From positions 1-64,000 of the forward strand of contig JAIRYP010000002.1 in assembly GCA_031267755.1 (NCBI GenBank): 64,000 nt of DNA, written 5' to 3'. Both the position numbers and the translations under genes were made by a program. Position 1 is the first letter of the stretch. Every line of letters starts with the position of its first letter. The DNA is from Clostridiales bacterium. Lineage in GTDB: Bacteria; Bacillota; Clostridia; Monoglobales; JAIRYP01. The notes beneath the pieces were generated by a model. The model worked only from the letters and a program-made list of their open reading frames with translations. It was not told the DNA's origin and did no database searches. Shown here one piece after another: positions 50,167 through 60,093 of the stretch.

Positions 50167-51105
50167 TTAAAACAAATTTTTTATCTGCAAAAATATATCC
50201 TCTGCAACTTTTTTTACATCATAACAATTCTGCAACGTTATCCATCTTATATCATTATTTTTTCTAAACCAAGTAAGCTGTCTCTTTGCATAGTTTTTGC
50301 TTTTTTGTTTTATCAACATTATAGTTTCGGCAAGTCTTTTTTCATCTTCGCCATCCTCGAGATAATTCATTATTTCTTTATAACCAATTGCTTGAATCGA
50401 TGTATTAAACTTATTTACTCCCATATTTAAAAGCTCCTTGACCTCTTCAACAAAACCTCTTCTAAACATTTCATCAACCCTATTTTCAATTGCTAAATAT
50501 AATTTTTCTCGTGAAACCGACAATCCAAAAGTAAGCGAATCATATATTAACGTCTTTTGCGCGCTTTTTTGTTGTGTAATGGTCTTACCGGTTAAATGAT
50601 AAAACTCAAGTGCCCTAACAACTCTTTTTAAATTATTAGGATGCAAATTTTTAAAAGAACAAAAATCAATATTTTCAAGAATTGAATAAACAAAATTATT
50701 TCCTCTGGTTTTGGCAAGTTTAAACAATTTTTCTCTATATTTCAAATCTGCTTCACACTCAACAAAATCAATATCCTTCGTAATGGCATCAAAATAAAGA
50801 CCAGCACCACCAACAAGCAACGGCACTTTTTTTCTACTTATAATATTCTCAATGCAAATTTTTGCCTGTTTCGCAAACAAAGCAACACTATAATTTTTAT
50901 TCGGATCAACTATATCGATCATAAAATGAGGAATGTTTCCCATCTCTTCTTTAGACGGCTTTGCTGTCCCAACGTTCATGTGTCTATAAACCTGCATAGA
51001 ATCACACGAAACAATCTCACCTTTAATTTTTTTTGCAAGCATAATTGCGATTTTTGTCTTCCCTAAAGCTGTTGGTCCAACAATTGAAATTATTCTATTT
51101 GCCAA
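50167..51105 (-). CDS. miaA: tRNA dimethylallyltransferase
   Basis: ISIVGPTALGKTKIAIMLAKKIKGEIVSCDSMQVYRHMNVGTAKPS; LVGGAGLYFDAI; KRQLTWFRKN. Confidence 0.95.
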   Translation of the reverse strand: MANRIISIVGPTALGKTKIAIMLAKKIKGEIVSCDSMQVYRHMNVGTAKPSKEEMGNIPHFMIDIVDPNKNYSVALFAKQAKICIENIISRKKVPLLVGGAGLYFDAITKDIDFVECEADLKYREKLFKLAKTRGNNFVYSILENIDFCSFKNLHPNNLKRVVRALEFYHLTGKTITQQKSAQKTLIYDSLTFGLSVSREKLYLAIENRVDEMFRRGFVEEVKELLNMGVNKFNTSIQAIGYKEIMNYLEDGEDEKRLAETIMLIKQKSKNYAKRQLTWFRKNNDIRWITLQNCYDVKKVAEDIFLQIKNLF

Positions 51106-51258
51106 ATTTTACCTCACAATCAAAAAATTTTCTTAAAAATAAAAATTTTTAAACACTTGACAATTAAAAAAATTATGTTAAACTAATCTAGCAAATGAAT
51201 AAAAACAATAATTTGATTTTATTTTAAATATTTAAAAAATCTTAAGAGGTGAAGAATT

Positions 51259-52125
51259 TTGAATAAACAAGAAAATATTATAACTATTCAAAAAAAAGAA
51301 AAAGAAAACAAGGTAATTAAATTTAACAATATTCAAAATACTAATCAAGAGCCTGTTCAACAACATGTTCGTGCTCAACAAAGCGTTCAACATCAATTAC
51401 CCGACCTTAACAAAGAAAAACCAGTCTCTACCGCGACGACAATATTTGCAATTATAGGTTTATCTCTAATTGGAGTGGGTGGGACAGGTTTTTGCGTATT
51501 TTGTATAATGTCTGGCGGAGGAATTCCCGTAGGGATTGCGTGTTACTTAGGAATTCTCTTAGTATCTGCATGTATAGGTCAAATTTGCCACCTTGTTATC
51601 AGACAAGTAAATTATAATAAAGCGTTCCACATTCAAGCTCGCGAAAACTCTTTACAAACAATTAGTGAAAAAACTCCATCAAATTCCTTACAAGATTTAA
51701 ATGAACGCGAAAGCTCTCAGAGAGCCAACGAAGGAACGCCTAACGAAACACGCGAGATCGATAAAGACAGATGTCGAGCTTCATCGAAAATGAATCCCAA
51801 ACCTAAAATTGAAAAAGAAACCGAAGAGTCTAGTCCAAACCCTTTGAAAAAATCAGCAGAGTCGCAAACAGAAGATAGTGATGAGATTAATCCTTCGAAA
51901 GGAACTCAAACTCAAGAATTTAGTAGAAGCCCAGAACGTGAATCAGCAGAGTCGCAAACAGAAGATAGTGATGAAACTAATCATTCGAAAAGAACTCAAA
52001 CTCAAGGGTTTCGCAAAAGCCCAGAACGCAAATCAACAGAATCACAAACCGAGGAAGATAGCGGAATTAGATCTCAAAAATCTTCTCAGAAAAAAACTCA
52101 TACAAGTTCTATGGGGGACCGATAA
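51259..52125 (+). CDS. Uncharacterized membrane protein: double hydrophobic segment plus repetitive charged tail
   Basis: TTG start with SD AGAGGTG; VSTATTIFAIIGLSLIGVGGTGFCVFCIMSGGGIPVGIACYLGILLVSACIGQICHLVI; C-terminal SAESQTEDSDE repeats. Confidence 0.85.
   Translation: MNKQENIITIQKKEKENKVIKFNNIQNTNQEPVQQHVRAQQSVQHQLPDLNKEKPVSTATTIFAIIGLSLIGVGGTGFCVFCIMSGGGIPVGIACYLGILLVSACIGQICHLVIRQVNYNKAFHIQARENSLQTISEKTPSNSLQDLNERESSQRANEGTPNETREIDKDRCRASSKMNPKPKIEKETEESSPNPLKKSAESQTEDSDEINPSKGTQTQEFSRSPERESAESQTEDSDETNHSKRTQTQGFRKSPERKSTESQTEEDSGIRSQKSSQKKTHTSSMGDR
51853..52070 (+). repeat. 90-bp in-frame tandem repeat (about 2.4 copies)
   Basis: Repeat starts at 51853, 51943 and 52033 (tcagcagagtcgcaaacagaagatagtgatgag...), encoding SAESQTEDSDEINPSKGTQTQEFSRSPERE. 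Confidence 0.9.
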
Positions 52126-52802
52126 AACCTTAAAAACATAATATAAAAATTATGAATATTCACAAAACAACATTAACAATATAAAAACAAGAAAAAGTTA
52201 AATTAAAAACCTAAATATACTAGTTTAACATGCGCCGACTCATTACATAAACTTAATTTTAACAAACAAAACAAAGCCCTAACTTAATAAATAACGGCAC
52301 CCCCAAATCTTCAAAAGATACAACCCAAAAGATTTCGCTCAAAAATACATAACTTAAATAAATGCACAAAAAACCAAACATCGCCTTAAAAGAATTAACA
52401 AAAGATTCCTAAGCGAAAATTTGTATAAATTTATCACACAAATAAATTAAATTAAAAAACTTATCAAAAATAAAAATTTACATTAAAAATTAGAAATTCA
52501 AATAACAAAAATTTTTAAAAATTAATTTACTATATTTTGTAATTTAAAAACATTAAAAAATAATTTTTGATATAAAAACTTTATAAATAAAATACTTATA
52601 ATAAAATTTTGTTTTTTATAAAAAATTAAAAATATGTGAAAATAAAATTATACAATCACAAACCAAAAAATTTATTTGCACATTTTTTAAAGATAGGTTA
52701 CACATTTTAATTTTTTAAACAAATTAACATTTTGGTTATTAAAACATTTCTTGATATCTTGAATTAATTTCCAATCGTCTTTTTTGTTCTTTGAAAAAAA
52801 TT

Positions 52803-54425
<1,623 letters not shown>

Positions 54426-54491
54426 TTATGAACAAATTTTTCAAACAAACAACATCAAGTTTATCAAAAAAAAACATATTGACAAGCAAAA

Positions 54492-55382
54492 TTATGTTTT
54501 TGTTTTAGAATCCGAACTCTTGTCGTGTGGTTTTGGTTTTTTATCGCCAAAATCTTTTTTTAAAGATTCTTGAGCGTTATTGTCGTGGGCATTATAGTGC
54601 ACTGGTTCTGGTTCTGAAGTGCTGCATTGCTGTTTAATAACATTTATAGCATCCATAACGATAGATTCTTTGTTTTCTGGTTTTTCTTCCTCGTCCGTTA
54701 CAGCTTCATCCGGTCGCTCACTAATTTCTAAATTTCCAAGACCGGCATTTGCTTCTTCAGACTCAGAAACTCGCTCGCCTTTGAGTTCGCCATCGACCTC
54801 ATTACTAATCTCGCTTTCGTGCCCCTCTTCTTTTACATCATCTATATCGCTTGTTCCAAATTCATCATCTCTTTCGTTCTCGCTTTCGATTTTATTTTCA
54901 GAATCCGTTTTGTATTCGTTCTCAAATTTACCTTCAAGCTCGATTTCGTGTCTTTTCTCAAGGTCAGAATCATCTAAGCCTTGTGTTTCAATTGCTTTGT
55001 TGTTTTCGCTTTGGTTCGTCATTTTCTTCTCCGCAGTAAAATGCATTATTCCGTAAACCAAAGCCGCCAAAAGCGATATTCCAATAGCTAGTCCCGAGAT
55101 TAAAGCAACACTAACCAATGCGATAGAAAGAATAACAAGAGCCCCAGAAAAAGCACAGAACGGTAATAAAATAAACATAACAAAATATGAACTTACACAC
55201 GCCAACGAAAAAGCACCAGCAAATTTCAAGCTTCTAATGGCGCCCTCTTTGTAAGGCTCCTTGCCTTTTATCGGTCTTTTCTCTTTGCTTTTTTCGACCC
55301 CTTTATCCTCTGCTTCTTCTTTGGGACCATCTTTTTTATCCTTTTCTTCTTCCTCTTCGTTTATTGTTTCTTTATCCGGCAT
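54492..55382 (-). CDS. Uncharacterized membrane protein with double hydrophobic segment and long acidic tail (paralog A)
   Basis: SD GGAGG 9 nt before ATG at 55382; AGAFSLACVSSYFVMFILLPFCAFSGALVILSIALVSVALISGLAIGISLLAALVYGI; Glu/Asp-rich flanks. Confidence 0.85.
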   Translation of the reverse strand: MPDKETINEEEEEKDKKDGPKEEAEDKGVEKSKEKRPIKGKEPYKEGAIRSLKFAGAFSLACVSSYFVMFILLPFCAFSGALVILSIALVSVALISGLAIGISLLAALVYGIMHFTAEKKMTNQSENNKAIETQGLDDSDLEKRHEIELEGKFENEYKTDSENKIESENERDDEFGTSDIDDVKEEGHESEISNEVDGELKGERVSESEEANAGLGNLEISERPDEAVTDEEEKPENKESIVMDAINVIKQQCSTSEPEPVHYNAHDNNAQESLKKDFGDKKPKPHDKSSDSKTKT

Positions 55383-55472
55383 TCCATTCACCCTCCTTTA
55401 AAACACAAATCCCAAATAGATCATAATACAATGGTTGTGTTTGTTTATCAAAACATCGGTTTAATAAATCGT

Positions 55473-56270
55473 TTACTTTTCCGGGCCCGCCCCTTTTTGA
55501 CGTTCATCACTAGCTTTTTCTCTGCTTCTAAACTTGGTGGTAAGCTCTCTCGTTGCCGTATCATAATGATCAAAACTTTCCTCAGTAACTTCTGCCGCAG
55601 AGTGTTCTGCTTTGGCGCCTTCTACTATTTTTCGAACTTTGTCTTCCTCGGCTTCGGGTATTTGAGGTTTAGCTTCTTCGGGTTGAGGTTCAGAATCCAA
55701 AACCCCTTCCACTTCTTCAGCTCTTTCAAGCGATTCTTGAGTTTCGTGTTCTTCGGGTTGAGGTTCAAAAGGCATCTCCACACTCAAATCGTCAGAGGCT
55801 TCTTCTCTTCCCAAATCGTGCTCGTTTTCGTTTTCCATGTCATTTTCGTTTTCGTTTTCATTCTCCATTTCATCTGTTCTTTCTTCGTCATCCATGCCCT
55901 TGGTGTCCGCGCTTTGATTCTCTTGAGGGGGATGATCACGTCTATATCTTTTAACGCCATACGTTATCCCAAAGCCCAAAGCTGTAACGGCCGCTACCCC
56001 TGTTCCTAAAAACGCAATTGCCGTAAAAGCCGCCAGAAATGGAGCCACGGAAACTGCCAAAAGACCCAGCACAAACACGGCCGCAAAAAAACCTCCAGTA
56101 ACCTTTAGGGCCGTAAGGACCCTTTCTTTCCAGCCTTCGATTTCTTTATTATTCTCCTCATCTTTCGTTGCTTTTTTTTCGTTCTCTATTCTTTCTGCTT
56201 CGGCCTTTTTTTTGGCTTCTTCTTCGCTTTCAGTCTTTGCTTCTTCGGGATTAGATCCATCCGCTGCCAT
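55473..56270 (-). CDS. Uncharacterized membrane protein with double hydrophobic segment and long acidic tail (paralog B)
   Basis: SD GGAGG before ATG at 56270; TGGFFAAVFVLGLLAVSVAPFLAAFTAIAFLGTGVAAVTALGFGITYGV; ENQSADTKGMDDEE resembles paralog A NQSENNKAIETQGLDDSD. Confidence 0.85.
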   Translation of the reverse strand: MAADGSNPEEAKTESEEEAKKKAEAERIENEKKATKDEENNKEIEGWKERVLTALKVTGGFFAAVFVLGLLAVSVAPFLAAFTAIAFLGTGVAAVTALGFGITYGVKRYRRDHPPQENQSADTKGMDDEERTDEMENENENENDMENENEHDLGREEASDDLSVEMPFEPQPEEHETQESLERAEEVEGVLDSEPQPEEAKPQIPEAEEDKVRKIVEGAKAEHSAAEVTEESFDHYDTATRELTTKFRSREKASDERQKGAGPEK

Positions 56271-56506
56271 ATTTATTACCTCCAATCAAAAATCAACTTG
56301 ATTTAAAATTTCTTAGTTTCAATAAACAAATTAGCACATATAAATATATTAAATCAACACACTTGATAAAAAAACGTCGTTTTTGTGTATAATTAATTAT
56401 AATATATAATAATAAATAAATTTTGTAAACTTATATAATTGAGATTGTACAATAAACAAAAAACCAAATTATAAAAAATTTCGCAACGTTAATGTCGAGG
56501 AGATGA

Positions 56507-56929
56507 ATAAACATAATATTTTATAGTAAAGGTCTTAAAGACACAATTAAAATAGCGAAAAATTTGGCAAAAAATCTAAAAAAAAATAATGTTCTGGCAT
56601 TAAACGGTGAATTGGGAACAGGAAAAACACAGTTTGTGACAGGAATTGTTAAAAAAATTAGTCCCAAAACAATTGTTTCAAGCCCAACGTTTGTTCTTTT
56701 AAATGAATACAAAGGCGAAATTCCAATTTATCACTTTGACGTTTATCGCACAGAAGCTTGTGATTTTCATTTTCAAGAATTAATAAAGGAGTATTTCTCA
56801 AATAATGGAATTTGTATAATTGAATGGGCAAATAAAATTACAAAAATTCTTCCAAGCAACTGCATTAAAATAGAAATCAAAAAAAATTTATCTAAGGGAG
56901 ATAGTTTTAGGGAGATAACAATATGTTAG
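56507..56929 (+). CDS. tsaE: tRNA t6A biosynthesis ATPase TsaE; probable ATA start
   Basis: NVLALNGELGTGKTQFVTGIVKK Walker A; SPTFVLLNEYKGEIPIYHFDVYR. N-terminus extends upstream of the track TTG at 56564. Confidence 0.9.
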   Translation: MNIIFYSKGLKDTIKIAKNLAKNLKKNNVLALNGELGTGKTQFVTGIVKKISPKTIVSSPTFVLLNEYKGEIPIYHFDVYRTEACDFHFQELIKEYFSNNGICIIEWANKITKILPSNCIKIEIKKNLSKGDSFREITIC

Positions 56930-57603
56930 TTTTAGGATTAGATACATGCTGTGAAACGTGTTCGGTTGCAATAGCAAACGATAAAAATCTTTTAATTCAA
57001 ACAAGCACAAACAAACACAAAAAAAGAAGCTCTGAGATTATTATAAAACAAATAAAAAATATTTTAAATTTCTCGAATATAAAGGTTTCCGAAATAGATT
57101 TTTTTGCAACAACCGTGGGCCCAGGATCGTTTACAGGAACAAGAATAGGGATTTCAATAATTAAAGCTTTGTCACAATCACTAGAAAAAAAATGTATACC
57201 AATTTCAACCCTTGAATGTTTGGCTAACAATATAACTTGGGAAAATTTTTTAATTTGCCCAACAATTGACGCAAAAAACGATTATGTTTATTCGTGTTTT
57301 TTTAAAAGAAAAAATAAAACGTTAGTAAAATTAGAAGAAGAAAACATTATTTCGTTAAGCGCATTAACAAAAAAAATTAATAATTACGAAAATAAGATAA
57401 TTTTTATAAGCGATGAAGCGCTTATTTATGAAAAATTAACAAACCTAAAAATATCAAACGCAATAATGGCCCCATTTCTTATAAATTCAGGGCTTGCATC
57501 ATCTGTTGTACAATTGTCGTTAGATAAAATAACCAACAATAAAACTATAAATTATAACGAAATTTTGCCTTTATACATAAAAAATTGTTATTACGAAAAC
57601 TAA
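56923..57603 (+). CDS. tsaB: tRNA t6A biosynthesis protein TsaB
   Basis: MLVLGLDTCCETCSVAIA; TVGPGSFTGTRIGISIIKAL; overlaps tsaE. Confidence 0.93.
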   Translation: MLVLGLDTCCETCSVAIANDKNLLIQTSTNKHKKRSSEIIIKQIKNILNFSNIKVSEIDFFATTVGPGSFTGTRIGISIIKALSQSLEKKCIPISTLECLANNITWENFLICPTIDAKNDYVYSCFFKRKNKTLVKLEEENIISLSALTKKINNYENKIIFISDEALIYEKLTNLKISNAIMAPFLINSGLASSVVQLSLDKITNNKTINYNEILPLYIKNCYYEN

Positions 57604-57645
57604 ATTTCATTAAGTTATACGAATTTTTCATCAAAGGAGAGAAAA

Positions 57646-58110
57646 ATGATAGCTGTCGGCAGTGATCACGGAGGAATTAAATTAAAAAAAGAAATTATAA
57701 AACACTTAGATTTAAAAAATATCTTTTTTAAAGATTACGGAACCCACGAAAAAAAATCAGTAGATTATCCAGATATTGCAGAAAAAGTTTGTGCAGAACT
57801 AACAAAAAGTGATTGCAACTTTGGAATTCTAATATGTAAAACAGGGATAGGAATGTGCATGGCAGCCAACAAATATAAAAACATTAGAGCCGTAAGGGTT
57901 ACGTGCCTTTTTGATGCCAAAATTTCTCGTAAACATAACAACGCAAACATAATTTGCTTAGGCGAAAAAACAATTTCACAAAATACAGCAATCGATGTCA
58001 TAAAAACATTTATTGAAACTGATTTCGACAATGGAAGACACCTAAAAAGAATAACAAAAATAGAAAAAAATGCAGAAAAATTCCAGAACCAAAAAAGTGA
58101 CGATTTTTGA
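57646..58110 (+). CDS. rpiB: Ribose-5-phosphate isomerase B
   Basis: IAVGSDHGGIKLKKEIIKHL; GILICKTGIGMCMAANKYKNIRAV; NNANIICLGEKTI. Confidence 0.94.
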   Translation: MIAVGSDHGGIKLKKEIIKHLDLKNIFFKDYGTHEKKSVDYPDIAEKVCAELTKSDCNFGILICKTGIGMCMAANKYKNIRAVRVTCLFDAKISRKHNNANIICLGEKTISQNTAIDVIKTFIETDFDNGRHLKRITKIEKNAEKFQNQKSDDF

Positions 58111-58111
58111 G

Positions 58112-58290
58112 TTATCCACAATTTATCCACAGGTTATCCACATTATCAACACGAGCTACGTCTTAGATTATAGCGCGTTTACATGACTTTTCCACATTAT
58201 CCACAGGCCCTACTACTACTATAAAGATCTTACACATTAACTCTAGTATATATATATTATATACTATTGTCGTCATTTTGTAATGTGTAA
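58112..58290. other. Probable chromosomal replication origin (oriC): DnaA-box cluster + GC-rich spacer + DnaA-trio-like run + AT-rich unwinding element
   Basis: TTATCCACA at 58112, 58123, 58134 and 58197; TTTTCCACA at 58188; TTATCAACA at 58143; then GGCCC and TACTACTACTATAAA (58211-58225); AGTATATATATATTATATACT palindrome downstream. Confidence 0.85.
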
Positions 58291-58710
58291 TAGTCTATAA
58301 AATTAATTTTTATTGTTGATTTATTATATTTACCATATCTATTTATCACAGCGATATCTGTCAGTGCGTTTTGTACACTTATTATCATTCGCTTTTTGAA
58401 CGGGTGAATAAAATATTCATTTGTTATTTTTTATTTTTGTTATATTATTAACATTGTCATATTTCTGCTGTATCATTGATGTCGTTATACCTCCTGTGCT
58501 GTCTTAGTACCTTTTCTTGGTCGCAGACTCACAACGCAGTTTTATTAAAAGTGTTCGTTAACATAAAAATTAAAAATTTTTTTATTTTAGGTATTGCATT
58601 ATTTTTTTCTTACGTTATAATTACCACTGCATTCGCTTCACGTGTGTGTTTTGAATTTTAAAACAAGCGGTTATTAGTAAATTGTTGCCCCCAGCGTTTG
58701 AGGTGTTTTG

Positions 58711-59733
58711 ATGCACAAGCCAGTAATGCTCAAGGAGGTTATAAAACTTTTAAATCTAAATCCAAATGGTATTTACGTTGATGGGACTGTTGGTTGTGGT
58801 GGCCATGCGTCTCAAATATATTCTTCACTTAGTGATTTAGGAAAGCTTATTTGCATTGACATTGACAGTTCATCTCTTGATGTTTTGTATAATAGAGCCA
58901 CCAAAGGTTTTGTGAGTTGCATCAAAACACATCACGACTTTGTTAATACTGACCGTTTTAGAACGCGCGATAGGGTCCATTACGGAAAGTATGCGGTTTT
59001 GTTTGGAAATGCTTTTTTCGTTAATGATAATTTTTTTAATATCACAAATATTTTAAATAATGTTGGAGTAAAGAAAATTAACGGAGCGCTTTTGGATCTC
59101 GGAATATCTTCTCTTCAATTGGATGATAGAAATAGAGGATTTAGTTATAGTTTAGATGGACCTCTTGATATGAGGATGAACGAAGATTCTCCTTTTGCCG
59201 CATATGACGTAGTAAATACATATGACGAACCTGAACTTACAAGAATTTTTTTTAATTATGGCGAAGAAAAATTCTCCAAAAATGTTGCGCGCAATATAAT
59301 TAAATATAGAAAAAATAGCCCCATTAACTCTACTTTTAAACTTGTTGAAATTATTAAAAAATCAATTCCTACAAAATTGTGGTTTGACATTAAACATCCA
59401 GCCAAAAGAGTGTTTCAAGCAATTAGGATTGAAGTTAATCGCGAACTCTGTGGACTTGAAAATGCAATTGAAGATTTTTTGTCGCATTTGGACATTGGTG
59501 GACGCATGTTGATTTTAACTTTTCATTCGCTAGAAGACAGGATTGTGAAAAGAACTTTTGCTAAGAAGTCTATTGGCTGCACGTGTCCTGGGTGGTTTCC
59601 GACATGCACATGTAATAACGGGTCGCAATTTTTGATCATTACAAAAAAACCAATCACGCCAACCCGCGAAGAAGTTCTTAATAATGGTCGTTCTAGAAGC
59701 GCTAAGCTTCGGGTAATTGAAAGAATAGCCTAA
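58711..59733 (+). CDS. rsmH: 16S rRNA (cytosine(1402)-N(4))-methyltransferase
   Basis: HKPVMLKEVIKLLNLNPNGIYVDGTVGCGGHASQI; GALLDLGISSLQLDDRNRGFSYSLDGPLDMRMN; LTFHSLEDRIVKRTF. Confidence 0.95.
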   Translation: MHKPVMLKEVIKLLNLNPNGIYVDGTVGCGGHASQIYSSLSDLGKLICIDIDSSSLDVLYNRATKGFVSCIKTHHDFVNTDRFRTRDRVHYGKYAVLFGNAFFVNDNFFNITNILNNVGVKKINGALLDLGISSLQLDDRNRGFSYSLDGPLDMRMNEDSPFAAYDVVNTYDEPELTRIFFNYGEEKFSKNVARNIIKYRKNSPINSTFKLVEIIKKSIPTKLWFDIKHPAKRVFQAIRIEVNRELCGLENAIEDFLSHLDIGGRMLILTFHSLEDRIVKRTFAKKSIGCTCPGWFPTCTCNNGSQFLIITKKPITPTREEVLNNGRSRSAKLRVIERIA

Positions 59734-59781
59734 CTTGGCTGTGTGTTTTGAGGTATTATGAGGCGTTAGAGGAGCTTTAAA

Positions 59782-60093
59782 ATTGAAAAAAATCTTTTAA
59801 GTACTAATACAATAATTAAAAAAACAAAATTTTGGTTGCAGATAATAAAATTTTTGTGTGTGGGATGTATATTGGTTGGGGTTCAATCGATATCAAACGA
59901 GATTGTTTTTAAATTAAAAAAGATTAAACAAAATTATGAAACGATTTTAAGCGAGAACAGTCATTTGTATTTTCAACTTGAAAACGAGTTAAGTTTTAAA
60001 AACATAGAAAAATTATTATGTGACAAGTTCAAAATGAGCTCTCCCGACAACAGAGACGTATTTTACGTGAAAATTGATGGCGACGATCCTTAA
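59782..60093 (+). CDS. FtsL/DivIC-like septum protein; ATT start or frameshifted TTG start
   Basis: Short protein immediately downstream of rsmH with one TM (FWLQIIKFLCVGCILVGVQSISNEIV) followed by a coiled coil; SD AGGAG 7 nt before ATT at 59782. Confidence 0.6.
   Translation: MEKNLLSTNTIIKKTKFWLQIIKFLCVGCILVGVQSISNEIVFKLKKIKQNYETILSENSHLYFQLENELSFKNIEKLLCDKFKMSSPDNRDVFYVKIDGDDP

Noticed and set aside
51853-52070. CRISPR-like array
   Set aside because: The 90-bp repeats are contiguous, in frame and coding, with no spacers.
54619-56009. + strand ORFs (54619..55056, 55431..56009) antisense to the acidic membrane proteins
   Set aside because: Ser/Phe-rich translations are the expected reverse complement of Glu/Lys/Asp-rich coding sequence; no SD-supported start.
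58476-58661. 61-aa ORF downstream of the probable oriC
   Set aside because: No convincing SD, low-complexity hydrophobic translation in T-rich DNA; probably chance.
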